Source: CAYVQE01 sp964633205 (GTDB taxonomy: Bacteria > Myxococcota > B64-G9). Taken from it: a DNA stretch of 50,238 bases. The position numbers and the translations under genes were made by a program. Within the stretch, counting starts at the first letter, position 1; each line of letters starts with the position of its first letter. The stretch is from the NCBI GenBank assembly GCA_964633205.1, contig CAZWFN010000031.1, positions 1 through 50,238 on the forward strand, read 5' to 3'. The notes beneath the pieces are model-generated. The model made no database searches, was not told where the DNA came from, and saw only the letters and a program-made list of their open reading frames with translations. This document shows, piece after piece, positions 7,787 through 15,679 of this stretch.

Positions 7787-8899
7787 ATGCGCGTGAAGCG
7801 AATCTGGATGCCGCTGCTGGCGGCCGTGGCTGCAGTAGGCCTGGTGAGCGGCTGCTTTGCTCCGGTGGACGAGGACGCCGACGTCTACATCCGGGGCACG
7901 GTGCTCGACCTCGACGGCACGCCCATCGAGGGCCAGCAGGTGGAGCTCTACAAGTCGACCGCACCGTTCTGGGTCTATGGCGGCGACTGGCTGGATCACA
8001 TCTTCGAAATCGAGGGCAACAGCTTCCGCACCGCGGTGACCGACAGCCGGGGCGAGTTCGAGATCCACATGACGGGCAAGGACGCCAACACCCCGAGCGG
8101 CAACTTCGCCGCCTACTTCGCGGTGGTGGTCTTCTACGACGACAGCCGCGAGATGGGCATTCTGACCGAGGACCACGTCTTCTCCAACGCCGATTTGACC
8201 TGGAAGCTGCCCCAGATGCAGTTCTGGGACGTGGGCTCGGTGCAGGTCGACCCGGACCTCTACTACATGGACTTCACCTGGCCCGAGCTGCCCAAGAACC
8301 CCAACCGCGACTTCCTGTTGGTGGTCAACGACGGCGACTGGGCGCAGTGGGTCGATCAGGACCGAACCGCCCTGACCGACCTGCCGGTCGAGGTGCTCAA
8401 CCCCGACACCACCCAGTGCGACTGGCAGATGTACGCCCGCTCCACCGGCCTGCTCTACCGCTCGGACCGCCATGCCTTCAGCAACGAGAATATCTTCAAC
8501 CCCATCGCCGCCAGCGCCAGCGACGGCGACGGCAACGAGCTGCCGGGTATCACCGACGAGGAGTACACCGACCGGCAGTACTTCCACGACGCCACCGATC
8601 GCCAGAGCGTGGTGCTCGACCTGGGCGCCCGGTTCGAGGTGACCGCCTTCGTCATCCACCACGCCTGGATCTACAACTGGTGGACCGGCTCGGCCACCAT
8701 CTCCACCTCCAGCGACGGGATCGACTGGGACGTATGGAGCACGGTCGACGGCCAGCACGACAACTGGGGCCTGTTCTACCACTACGAGATCGACATGCAG
8801 GGCCGCGTCTGCCGCTACATCCAGATCGAGCTCACCGGCGGCGAGAGCGTGGAGTTCAACTACATCGGCGAGCTGACCGCCTTCGGCACCCCGCTGTAA
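7787..8899 (+). CDS. Lipoprotein with carboxypeptidase-regulatory-like and F5/8-type C (discoidin-like) domains
   Basis: 370 aa. A lipoprotein signal ends at LVSGC (Cys23). Residues about 33-110 (GTVLDLDGTPIEGQQVELYK) resemble a carboxypeptidase-D regulatory/Ig-like beta domain. The C-terminal 120 residues (VVLDLGARFEVTAFVIHHA ... SSDGIDWDVW ... YIQIELTGG) fit an F5/8 type C discoidin fold, which usually binds carbohydrate or lipid. The expected role is surface or periplasmic ligand binding; the ligand is unknown. The ATG at 7787 has AGGAGGAG upstream and starts the signal peptide. It lies downstream of a consensus sigma-54 promoter, and a strong terminator follows 140 bp after the stop, so it is probably monocistronic. 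Confidence 0.75.
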   Translation: MRVKRIWMPLLAAVAAVGLVSGCFAPVDEDADVYIRGTVLDLDGTPIEGQQVELYKSTAPFWVYGGDWLDHIFEIEGNSFRTAVTDSRGEFEIHMTGKDANTPSGNFAAYFAVVVFYDDSREMGILTEDHVFSNADLTWKLPQMQFWDVGSVQVDPDLYYMDFTWPELPKNPNRDFLLVVNDGDWAQWVDQDRTALTDLPVEVLNPDTTQCDWQMYARSTGLLYRSDRHAFSNENIFNPIAASASDGDGNELPGITDEEYTDRQYFHDATDRQSVVLDLGARFEVTAFVIHHAWIYNWWTGSATISTSSDGIDWDVWSTVDGQHDNWGLFYHYEIDMQGRVCRYIQIELTGGESVEFNYIGELTAFGTPL

Positions 8900-8982
8900 C
8901 CCGACATCGTAGCGTCACACAGCGCTGCTACCGCATCCAAGGGTACGGCACAAACCGCCGCCGCAACCAAAGCCAAGAGCAG

Positions 8983-9038
8983 TACCATTCCACCAGAGCT
9001 GTATACGCTATCGAGGCAGTTTCTGCGGAGGAATGGTA
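8983..9038 (+). other. Candidate structured RNA element (3' UTR or small RNA)
   Basis: A perfect 9-bp outer stem TACCATTCC (8983-8991) pairs with GGAATGGTA (9030-9038). It encloses a short AGC/GCT stem around 8996-9009 and a perfect GCAG-TTT-CTGC hairpin (9016-9026), consistent with a three-way junction. The terminator hairpin starts five bases later. It could be the 3' end of the lipoprotein mRNA or a processed or independent small RNA; no independent promoter was recognised. Confidence 0.4.
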
Positions 9039-9042
9039 TAGA

Positions 9043-9082
9043 AGAGAGCGGGATCGGTACAGTCCGATCCCGCTCTCTTTTT
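9043..9082 (+). terminator. Strong Rho-independent terminator
   Basis: A perfect 15-bp stem AGAGAGCGGGATCGG / CCGATCCCGCTCTCT with a 6-nt loop (TACAGT) and a following T run, the top three T's of which are outside the stem pairing. It lies downstream of the discoidin lipoprotein gene. Confidence 0.92.
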
Positions 9083-9129
9083 GTCCGTTTGGCGGATGAT
9101 TTTCCCGCGGCTCGATTCCAACTGGAGTG

Positions 9130-9175
9130 AAAAAAAAGAGGGCCCGGGACGTCGTGGGGGGGGGACGACCATCCC
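9130..9175 (-). terminator. Possible terminator for the minus-strand exported-protein gene
   Basis: Read on the minus strand, an imperfect stem (GGGA..GTCGT / ACGAC.TCCC) around a C9 loop is followed, eight bases later, by T8. The gap between stem and T tract is larger than in classic terminators, so this is tentative. Confidence 0.35.
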
Positions 9176-9317
9176 AGACCCTAGCTCCCTATTGGGAGCC
9201 GAGTCCTTGTTTAGGGAATCCGACCCCGACTTGTCAAGGATTATCGTAAATGTACACCAATGTAGTCAAAACGGATCCGGGCCGCCACCGGTTACAACTG
9301 CCTGGGAAATATACAGT

Positions 9318-10019
9318 TCACTCCTTATGGGCGCTCAACAGGTACAGAAGAATCCGTGGATTTCCAGGAATACTGGATGGAGGCTGGCGCCGCAGCGACC
9401 ACTTGGAGCGCAGCAAGCGCTCGATCTGCTCCCGCACCGCCGCCGCCGGTCGCCGGCTGCGGAAGACCAGCCGGGCGCTCTGCAGCGTGGACTGGCGCGG
9501 GATGACCTCGAAGCCGGCGGCCTTCAGCAAGCGCTGTGCGGTAGCGTCGGGCGCCGGGCTCAGCCCGGGCGGGTAGCGCAGCGTCAGCGAAAAGGCCAGG
9601 CCCGCCGCAGCCACCTTGGCGTTGTAGCGCTCCACCTGGCCGACCAGCTGATCGGCCACCGACTTGCACACCTGCCCGACCGCGCTGTCGGCGGCATCGG
9701 CCGGCCGACCCAGCTCGGCCGCGGCCGCCACCCGGGCGGAGGTCGGGCTCTCGAAGGCCACCACCTCGCAGGCCGCGCCCTGCCGCTTGCCGCGGCGGTG
9801 GACCTGCAGCTTGACCGACAGCACCACGTCGGCCTGTACCGGGTCGGCGGCCACCGGCAGCAGCTGCCAGCCGGCGCCGCTGACCACCCCTTCCAGCCAG
9901 GGCCGGCAAGCCGGGTGCACGGCCCCGCCAGCATCGGCCACCAGCTTGGCCTTGACGGTCGGGCCGGCGAACGCCGGCGCGGCCAACGACAGGGCGGCAA
10001 ACAAGATGTAGGCGCGCAT
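9318..10019 (-). CDS. Exported protein of unknown function
   Basis: 233 aa with a Sec signal peptide (MRAYILFAALSLAAPAFAG). The rest is alternating beta-rich sequence that suggests two similar halves (VQADVVLSVKLQV and VAAAGLAFSLTLRYPP), but no family was recognised. The ATG at 10019 has a near-ideal GGAGGTGATCG upstream. The last 20 or so residues (SSIPGNPRILLYLLSAHKE) lie in lower-GC DNA and look unlike the rest, so the native C-terminus may have been altered or the frame may run into non-coding DNA. It is monocistronic and divergent from the thioredoxin-lipoprotein operon. Confidence 0.65.
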   Translation of the reverse strand: MRAYILFAALSLAAPAFAGPTVKAKLVADAGGAVHPACRPWLEGVVSGAGWQLLPVAADPVQADVVLSVKLQVHRRGKRQGAACEVVAFESPTSARVAAAAELGRPADAADSAVGQVCKSVADQLVGQVERYNAKVAAAGLAFSLTLRYPPGLSPAPDATAQRLLKAAGFEVIPRQSTLQSARLVFRSRRPAAAVREQIERLLRSKWSLRRQPPSSIPGNPRILLYLLSAHKE

Positions 10020-10044
10020 CGATCACCTCCTGCGGATGACCGAG

Positions 10045-10074
10045 ACGATAGCAGAGCGGCGGCCGCGGCCACAA
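10045..10074 (-). promoter_or_regulatory. Probable sigma-70 promoter of the minus-strand exported protein
   Basis: Minus-strand TTGTGG (10074-10069), 18-bp spacer, TATCGT (10050-10045). It is about 20-25 bp upstream of the expected ribosome binding site of the gene starting at 10019. Confidence 0.4.
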
Positions 10075-10104
10075 GCGGTACGCGTTCCGACGCCGAAAAG
10101 GTGG

Positions 10105-10134
10105 TTGACCAGGGGTCCATTTGGCGACAAGATA
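10105..10134 (+). promoter_or_regulatory. Possible sigma-70 promoter of the thioredoxin/barrel operon
   Basis: TTGACC (10105-10110), 18-bp spacer, AAGATA (10129-10134), just upstream of the ribosome binding site AGGAGG of the gene at 10160. The -35 box is good and the -10 box weak. Confidence 0.35.
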
Positions 10135-10159
10135 GGTCTGCTTTTTCCAGGAGGAACGC

Positions 10160-10783
10160 ATGCGACGCTCGTTGGCCCCGATCCTGGCTCTCATGCTGGC
10201 TTGCTGCTTTGCCGCTTGTGCCTTCGAATCCGACATCCCGGACTCCGGCCCGGGCGACGGCAGCGGCGGCGGCGACAGCGGACCCGAGTACCCGCCGCCA
10301 CCCTACGGCACCGAGTACGGCGACACGGCCGAGAACTTCACCGTCCAGCGCGTCTCCTGCCAGGGCGATACCGGCCGCGGGCGCGAGTGGAAGCTGGCGG
10401 AGTATTTGGGCGCCAAGGCGGTGCTGATCACGGTCCACGCCGGCTGGTGCACCTTCTGCAAGCAGCAGGCGAGCAGAATGCAAGCCGAGCTCGAACCCTA
10501 CCTCGGCAACGGCCTCGAGGTGATGCTGTTGCTGACCGAGGATCCCTCCGGCTCGTCCCAGGTGCAGCGCCTGCTCGACTACGCCTGCAGCTACCGCCAG
10601 CAGTACGGCTTCAGCTTCCCCATCGGCATCGATCCCGGCGGCGCCGCCACCGGCCAGTACTTCGACGGCTTGCCGCTGAACATGCTGCTGGATCGCGACA
10701 TGTTCATCCGCTACCGGCTCCCCGGCGAACTGCCCGACTCGAACATTCTCATCGGCAACATCGAAGGGTTGCTCGATGAGTGA
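10160..10783 (+). CDS. Thioredoxin-fold lipoprotein with CTFC active site
   Basis: 207 aa. A lipoprotein signal (ACCFAAC) is followed by a Gly/Asp/Ser-rich linker and a thioredoxin-like domain with redox motif GWCTFCKQQ and a probable cis-Pro loop (FDGLPLNML). The pair CTFC differs from the usual CGPC or CPYC. Expected role: envelope thiol-disulfide chemistry, anchored to a membrane. The ATG at 10160 has AGGAGG seven bases upstream. Its stop overlaps the start of the next, TlpA-like gene by 8 nt, so the two are translationally coupled, and a barrel protein follows. Alternative: a Cys-dependent peroxidase-like protein. Confidence 0.8.
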   Translation: MRRSLAPILALMLACCFAACAFESDIPDSGPGDGSGGGDSGPEYPPPPYGTEYGDTAENFTVQRVSCQGDTGRGREWKLAEYLGAKAVLITVHAGWCTFCKQQASRMQAELEPYLGNGLEVMLLLTEDPSGSSQVQRLLDYACSYRQQYGFSFPIGIDPGGAATGQYFDGLPLNMLLDRDMFIRYRLPGELPDSNILIGNIEGLLDE

Positions 10784-11330
10784 GCGGTCCGACCGAACCG
10801 GCCGCTCGGGCCGGGCGGCCGGGCTGGTGGTGCTGGGGCTGGCCTGGCTGCTGGCCGGCTGCGCCGCCGGCGGCGCCGGCCAGCGCGCTGAGCTGGCAGT
10901 GGGCGACTTCTGCCTGCGCGAGTTGGGCGGTGAGCGGGTGTGCCTGTCCGATTCTGCCGGCCAGGTGGTGCTGGTGGCCTTCTGGGCCACCTGGTGCGAT
11001 CCCTGCCAGGTCGAGCTGCGCCAGCTGCAGGCCATCTGGCAGCGCCACCGCGACCGCGGCTTCGCGCTGCTGACGGTCAGCGTGGACACGGCCGACAAGC
11101 ACGCCGAGGTGCGCCGGCTGGTGCGCCGCTACCGCTACCGCTTCCCGGTGCTGCTGGACGCCTCCAGCGCGGTGACCGACCGCTTCCACCCCACCATGGA
11201 GCTGCCCTTCAGCATGCTGCTCGACCACCGCGGTCGCATCATCGCCCGCCACCAGGGCTACCGCCCCGGCGACGAGCTGCGCATCGAGCGCGAGATCGAG
11301 GCCGCCCTGGCCGCACGCCCCGAGTCGTGA
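10776..11330 (+). CDS. TlpA/ResA-like thioredoxin lipoprotein
   Basis: 184 aa. A signal with lipobox LLAGC is followed by an AhpC/TSA-TlpA domain: FWATWCDPCQVELRQLQ redox motif (WCDPC), and a cis-Pro region (MELPFSMLLDHRGRI). TlpA/ResA proteins reduce disulfides in the periplasm, often for cytochrome maturation, although no cytochrome genes are near. It starts 8 nt inside the upstream thioredoxin lipoprotein gene and its stop overlaps the ATG of the barrel gene by one base (TGATG), so the three genes form one coupled unit. Confidence 0.88.
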   Translation: MSERSDRTGRSGRAAGLVVLGLAWLLAGCAAGGAGQRAELAVGDFCLRELGGERVCLSDSAGQVVLVAFWATWCDPCQVELRQLQAIWQRHRDRGFALLTVSVDTADKHAEVRRLVRRYRYRFPVLLDASSAVTDRFHPTMELPFSMLLDHRGRIIARHQGYRPGDELRIEREIEAALAARPES

Positions 11331-13024
11331 TGGCCCACCCGCGTTCGCCGCTCGCGCCGCTGCTCGCCGCCTGCTGGCTCACCGCCTGGGCGGCACCGGC
11401 CGCAGCCTTCGAGTTCGAGTTTCCCTGGCTCGAGGAGCCTTCGTCGCTGCAGCTCACCCTGACCTCGATCTACGCCTACCACGACGACAACTACAACCGC
11501 TACGCCGACGACGACGGCTACCACGATCTGCGCAACCGCTTGAACCTGAAGCTGACGGTGGATCGCTTCACCTTCTCGGGGCGCTTCGACAGCAACACCT
11601 TCATCGACGCCCCGGCCCCCTCGCGCAACCAGTACAACCCGCACTACCTGGATCGCTACGCCCCGGAGAAAATCACCGCGGCCTACCGCGGCCGCGGCTG
11701 GCGGGTGGTGCTGGGCGACTTCTACGCCACCGTAGGCCGCGGACTGGCGCTGCATCTGAGCAAGACCGATCAGATCGGCGAGGACACCACCCTGCTGGGC
11801 GCCCGCGGCGAGCTGCGCAGCGGCCCGCTCGAGCTGGAGCTGATGAGCGGCTTGGCCAACCCGGCCAACCAGGATCTGTTCGGCAAGGCCCTGCCCGAGA
11901 CCTACGACTCCATCAGCGCGCTGCAGGCCGGCTGGCGACTGGGCGACGGGCTGCGGCTGGGCGTGCACGGGGTGGGCTTCGTCTACGATCCGCTGCAGCG
12001 CAACCCGCGTGCCCAGGACGAGCACCTGCTGCCCCGCTGGACCACCATCGCCGGGGTCAGCTTCGAGGCGCTGGGTCTGGCCGAGCGGCTCGACCTCTAC
12101 GCCGAGGCCAACTGGCTCGGCCGCCAGGACAGGCCGGCGCCGAATCTGGAACAGGACGAGCCCGTTCTGCGCCACGGCTGGGGCGCCTACGCCTCCGCCA
12201 GCCTGCTGCTGGGCGACTTCAACCTGACCGCCGAGGCCAAGAGCCTGGACGACTTCGCCGCCTACAGCCTGACCTGGCGCGGCGGTGGCAAGTACGTGGA
12301 GCGCCGGCTGGACTACCTGCGCCCGCCGACGCTGGAGCCGGCGAACATGGAGGTGGCCAACAACAGCGACATCAGCGGCGGCCGGCTGCAGCTCGACTAC
12401 CGTCCGGGTGGCGGCGACAGCCTGCTGTTCGCGGCCTACTCCGGCTTCTGGGCCCGCGACCAGCAGGCGGCCGGCAACCGCTGGATCTACAACCTGCTGC
12501 TGGGCTTCGAGCAGGATTTCTCAACCACCGGCCGGGCGCGGTTGACCGTGGGGCTGCGCGAGGAGGTGCCGCAGTACGCCGGCGGCAACATCTACCACCT
12601 GCTCTACGCCGAGGCCGTGGTCAAGCTGCCGCTGACCCGGCACCATTCGCTCGACCTGCACTCGGTCAACTGGTTCGTCCACGAGGGCGCCGGCGGCCAC
12701 ACCTTCGACTTCGCCAAGGGCGAGTTGACCGTGGGCTATGCCTGGTCGCCCTGGCTGGTGCTGGATGTCATCCTGGGCTACGACACGTTTCCGTCACGCG
12801 CCGAGGACCCTTACGATATGAGCGTCTTCTACCGCCGCGAGCCGGGCGCGCCGCTGGAGCGCCAGCTTTTTCTGGCCGGCAGCGCCACCGTCGACCTGTG
12901 GGGCAGCTACATGCTGCGGCTGCTGGCCGGCCAGACCCGCGGCGGCGTGGTCTGCATCGGCGGCGTCTGCCGCGAGCTGCCGCCCTTCGCCGGCGTGCGC
13001 ACCGAGCTGGTGCTGCGCTTCTGA
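11330..13024 (+). CDS. Outer-membrane beta-barrel protein of unknown function
   Basis: 564 aa with a signal peptide (AAPAAAFEFEF junction), long runs of alternating polar/hydrophobic strands rich in Tyr, Trp and Gly, and a C-terminal Phe (ELVLRF) typical of proteins inserted by the BAM machinery. A near-terminal loop has two Cys (VCIGGVCRELP) that could form a disulfide, which fits with the two thioredoxin-like lipoproteins encoded directly upstream. The ATG at 11330 overlaps the upstream TGA; the longer ORF from 10940 is a frame shadow of the TlpA gene. No specific substrate can be assigned. It is the last gene of the operon. Confidence 0.75.
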   Translation: MAHPRSPLAPLLAACWLTAWAAPAAAFEFEFPWLEEPSSLQLTLTSIYAYHDDNYNRYADDDGYHDLRNRLNLKLTVDRFTFSGRFDSNTFIDAPAPSRNQYNPHYLDRYAPEKITAAYRGRGWRVVLGDFYATVGRGLALHLSKTDQIGEDTTLLGARGELRSGPLELELMSGLANPANQDLFGKALPETYDSISALQAGWRLGDGLRLGVHGVGFVYDPLQRNPRAQDEHLLPRWTTIAGVSFEALGLAERLDLYAEANWLGRQDRPAPNLEQDEPVLRHGWGAYASASLLLGDFNLTAEAKSLDDFAAYSLTWRGGGKYVERRLDYLRPPTLEPANMEVANNSDISGGRLQLDYRPGGGDSLLFAAYSGFWARDQQAAGNRWIYNLLLGFEQDFSTTGRARLTVGLREEVPQYAGGNIYHLLYAEAVVKLPLTRHHSLDLHSVNWFVHEGAGGHTFDFAKGELTVGYAWSPWLVLDVILGYDTFPSRAEDPYDMSVFYRREPGAPLERQLFLAGSATVDLWGSYMLRLLAGQTRGGVVCIGGVCRELPPFAGVRTELVLRF

Positions 13025-13048
13025 AACGTCCGCCTTGCCTGCTCGCCG

Positions 13049-13078
13049 TTGACAGGTCGGGCTGGGGCACTTTAATCT
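13049..13078 (+). promoter_or_regulatory. Sigma-70 promoter of the lipoprotein at 13121
   Basis: Perfect -35 TTGACA (13049-13054) and -10 TAATCT (13073-13078) with an 18-bp spacer. It would give a leader of about 35-40 nt and indicates that the next gene is transcribed separately from the barrel operon. Confidence 0.6.
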
Positions 13079-13120
13079 CGAATGAACTCCCATCGATGGG
13101 CTGGGCACTAGGAGAAGCCA

Positions 13121-13768
13121 ATGAGATCTCGAAGCGCGATGGTCGGACTGGGCCTGCTGCTGGCCTGCTCCCTGGTCGCCGGCTGCGGCGGCAACGGCTC
13201 GAACGACAGCGACGCCGGCGTCGACGCCGACGCCGGCGACGGCCGCACCCCCTGCGTCGATGATGAGGACTGCCGGCTGCCCGAGACCTGCCAGCCGGAC
13301 GGCTACTGCGAGTACCAGCCGGACCAGGCCGACGACAACAAGCTGGGCGGGGTCTTCGACTGCGAGATGAACGTATCGAGCTACGGCGAAAGCGAGGTGA
13401 CCGGCAAGTTCAAGGGCCGCTACGTCTACATGGAGTACCCCGGCTGCCGGGCCAAGTTCGACCCCGAGGAGGATGCCAAGGCGGTGCTGACCATCGACGG
13501 CCTGGTGACCAACGCGCTGGCCCGCCGGCTGGTGCTCAAGGTGCCGCACGACTCGCCGGTCGACACCGCCATCCGCTTCGGCGCCGAAGGGGTGGGCAGC
13601 GGCGTGTTCAAGCACGCCGAGCTGAACCAGGACGGCTACACGGTGGGCGAGACGCCGGTGGCCGAGGTGGTCGGCGGCCATATCACCTTCAGCGATTTCA
13701 GCAACGCCCAGGGCAACACCGTCAAAGGCACCTTCAGCGTCGAGCTGCGACCCATCGAGCAGGACTAG
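13121..13768 (+). CDS. Putative lipoprotein, Cys-containing N-terminal region
   Basis: 215 aa. The signal ends at LVAGC and is followed by an acidic Asp/Ala/Gly linker (DAGVDADAGDG), then a short Cys motif (CVDDEDCRLPETCQPDGYC) of the kind common in myxobacterial surface lipoproteins, then a beta-rich domain of about 140 residues with two more Cys (FDCEMN and YPGCRAKF). No known fold was recognised. The ATG has GGAG eight bases upstream, and a good sigma-70-type promoter lies at 13049-13078. It converges on the epmA gene with only 4 bp between stops. Confidence 0.7.
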   Translation: MRSRSAMVGLGLLLACSLVAGCGGNGSNDSDAGVDADAGDGRTPCVDDEDCRLPETCQPDGYCEYQPDQADDNKLGGVFDCEMNVSSYGESEVTGKFKGRYVYMEYPGCRAKFDPEEDAKAVLTIDGLVTNALARRLVLKVPHDSPVDTAIRFGAEGVGSGVFKHAELNQDGYTVGETPVAEVVGGHITFSDFSNAQGNTVKGTFSVELRPIEQD

Positions 13769-13772
13769 CCCC

Positions 13773-14876
13773 TCACCCTTCCAGCTCATCTGCCAGCGGA
13801 AAGGCCAGCACCTGCTCGATGCGCTCGGCCCCGGTGTAGAGCATCAGCAGCCGGTCGACGCCCAACGCGTTGCCGGCGCAGTCCGGCAGGCCGTGCTCCA
13901 GCGCCCGCAGCAAGGCCTCGTCCAGCGGCGGCACGGCCAGCCCGGCCCGCCGGCGCTCGGCGCCTTGCTGCTCGAAGCGCCGCCGCTGCTCGGCCGCGTC
14001 GGTCAGCTCGCCGTAGCCGTTGCACAGCTCCAGCCCGCCGGCGAACAGCTCGAAGCGCTCGGCCACCTCGGGCGCGCCGGGCCGCAGCCGGGCCAGCGCG
14101 GCCATGGGCGCCGGGTAGTCGGTCAGAAACACCGGCCCCAGCCGCTCCAGCGCCGGCTCGACCCGGGCCACCAGCGCCCGGTTGACCAGGTCGTCGACCG
14201 CCCGGTCGTCGTCCGGCGGGATGCCGGCGGCGGCCAGCGCCCGGCGCAGCCCGGCGGCGTTCCAGTCGGCCGGCGCCTCCACCCCGGCCAGCTCGCGCAG
14301 CGCGCTGCGCACGCTCAGCCGCCGGAAAGCGGGCCCCAGGTCGACCTCGACGCCACCGCGGGCGAAGCGGGTACGGCCCAGCACCCGCTCGGCCACCCAG
14401 CGCACCAGCTGCTCGGTGCGCTGCATGCAGTCGGCGACCGAGTCGCCGGCGGCGTACCACTCCAGCCCGGTGAACTCCGGGTTGTGCAGCGGGCCCAGCT
14501 CGCCGTCGCGGAAGAAGGGGCCGATCTCGTAGATGCGCTCCAGCCCGGCCGCCAGCAGGCGCTTGTGGTGGTGCTCGGGCGAGGTGGGCAGCCAGAGCTC
14601 CACCGCGCCGCGCGGGCCGTGGAAGCGGCTACGGAAGCTGGCCAGGTGCGGCGCCGGGTCGCCGGCCGGGCTGAGCTTGGGGGTGTGCACCTCGACGAAG
14701 CCGGCGCCGTCGAGTTCGGCGCGCACAGCGGCCAGCACCCGCGCCCGCAGCCGCAGCCGCTCGAGCAAGCCTTCATCGGCGGCCGCCCGGACGTGCAGAT
14801 CGCGGCCGCCGGCTGGCCCCGGCGGATGGTCTTTGCGTTCAGGCGCCAAGGTGCGGCCACCGCCTTTCCGCGGCAC
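13773..14876 (-). CDS. epmA: EpmA-type elongation factor P lysyl-lysine ligase (GenX/PoxA)
   Basis: 367 aa class II aminoacyl-tRNA-synthetase-like protein lacking the anticodon-binding domain of LysRS. Motif 2 region is PTSPEHHHKRLLA ... IYEIGPFFRDGE, and motif 3 is GNALGVDRLLMLYTG. Known EpmA enzymes attach (R)-beta-lysine to a conserved Lys of EF-P to rescue ribosomes at proline runs. EF-P and the aminomutase EpmB are not in the window. The start is a GTG at 14876 and gives about 35 residues before the conserved part; no better in-frame start was seen. It is 14 bp downstream of def on the same strand, in a translation-related operon. Confidence 0.85.
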   Translation of the reverse strand: MPRKGGGRTLAPERKDHPPGPAGGRDLHVRAAADEGLLERLRLRARVLAAVRAELDGAGFVEVHTPKLSPAGDPAPHLASFRSRFHGPRGAVELWLPTSPEHHHKRLLAAGLERIYEIGPFFRDGELGPLHNPEFTGLEWYAAGDSVADCMQRTEQLVRWVAERVLGRTRFARGGVEVDLGPAFRRLSVRSALRELAGVEAPADWNAAGLRRALAAAGIPPDDDRAVDDLVNRALVARVEPALERLGPVFLTDYPAPMAALARLRPGAPEVAERFELFAGGLELCNGYGELTDAAEQRRRFEQQGAERRRAGLAVPPLDEALLRALEHGLPDCAGNALGVDRLLMLYTGAERIEQVLAFPLADELEG

Positions 14877-14890
14877 CCGGCCCCGGCGGG

Positions 14891-15433
14891 TCAGTCCTCA
14901 TCTTCGTCGCCGGCCGACCCCAGCCGCTGCAGCTCGGACTCGAAGCACAGGCTGGACAGGTCCGCCATGCGGTCGGTGAACACCACTCCATCCAGGTGGT
15001 CCACCTCGTGCTGCAGCACCCGGGCGGCGAAGCCGCTCAGATCGATCTCCAGCGGCTCGCCGTGGCGGTCCAGCGCCCGCAGCCGCACCCGCCGGTGGCG
15101 CGGCACCACCCCGCGCAGATCCTTCAGCGACAGGCAGCCCTCCCAGCCGGCCTCCAGCTCCCCGTCCAGCGGGCTCAGCTCGGGGTTGATGTAGACCGCC
15201 GGGGCCAGCCCCGCGCCGGCCTCGTCCATCTCGGCCGGCACCCAGGCGGCCACCAGCCGCTGCGAGCGGAACACCTGCGGCGCGGCCAGGCCCACGCCGT
15301 CGTGGTAGTGCATGGACTCGAGCAGATCGTCGACAAAGGCCTGGAACAGCGGCCGCTCGATCGCATCGGCCGCCACCGCCTCGGCCCGGCGCCGCAGCAC
15401 CGGGTGGCCCAGGGTGGCCACGTGTAGGATCAC
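14891..15433 (-). CDS. def: Peptide deformylase
   Basis: 180 aa. All three signature motifs are present: GVGLAAPQ (46-53), EGCLSL with metal ligand Cys100, and QHEVDH (His142, Glu143, His146). It removes the formyl group from the N-terminal Met of nascent proteins, using a bound divalent metal. The C-terminus is acidic (GDEDED). The true start is GTG at 15433, with GAGGAGGTGA upstream and a GTGA overlap with the preceding DUF4177 gene; the longer ORF to 15679 is a shadow of that gene. epmA follows. Confidence 0.93.
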   Translation of the reverse strand: MILHVATLGHPVLRRRAEAVAADAIERPLFQAFVDDLLESMHYHDGVGLAAPQVFRSQRLVAAWVPAEMDEAGAGLAPAVYINPELSPLDGELEAGWEGCLSLKDLRGVVPRHRRVRLRALDRHGEPLEIDLSGFAARVLQHEVDHLDGVVFTDRMADLSSLCFESELQRLGSAGDEDED

Positions 15434-15633
15434 GCCCTCACCTCCTCTACCGCCGCGGCGTCGCCGCCGTCGCGGGTGAACAGCACGAAGGCCATGGCAG
15501 GCCGCTTGGACGCATCGCGCATGGCGAACTGCATCCCCTCGAAGCGCCAGCCCTGCGCCACCCACTCGTTCAGAATCCGCTCCAGGTCCTCGTCGGTCAC
15601 GGTGCTCGTCTCGACCACCTTGTACTCCAACAT
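15430..15633 (-). CDS. Small DUF4177 protein
   Basis: 67 aa beginning MLEYKVVET and containing the family-typical LNEWVAQGWRFEGM followed by a beta strand (MAFVLFTRDG). DUF4177 proteins are small, soluble and of unknown function. The ATG at 15633 has GGGAGG upstream; the in-frame TTG at 15645 is inside that site. The stop overlaps the def start (GTGA), so production of this small protein is coupled to peptide deformylase. Confidence 0.8.
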   Translation of the reverse strand: MLEYKVVETSTVTDEDLERILNEWVAQGWRFEGMQFAMRDASKRPAMAFVLFTRDGGDAAAVEEVRA

Positions 15634-15651
15634 ACCGCCTCCCAAAGCGGC

Positions 15652-15679
15652 ATATTACCGCCGCCCCGGCGCAAAGCAA
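15652..15679 (-). promoter_or_regulatory. Probable sigma-70 promoter of the DUF4177-def-epmA operon
   Basis: Minus-strand TTGCTT (15679-15674), 16-bp spacer, TAATAT (15657-15652). It would start transcription about 12 nt before the DUF4177 ATG, just upstream of its ribosome binding site. Confidence 0.45.

Larger units (their letters stand above)
8900..9317. other. Structured, lower-GC convergent intergenic region
   Basis: 418 bp with no supported ORF. The first half holds nested inverted repeats ending in a perfect terminator (9043-9082). The second half is visibly lower in GC than the rest of the window and contains an A8 tract, a G9 tract flanked by inverted repeats (9146-9175) and a perfect 6-bp hairpin GCTCCC-TATT-GGGAGC (9184-9199). 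It separates the 3' ends of two convergent genes. Confidence 0.7.
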
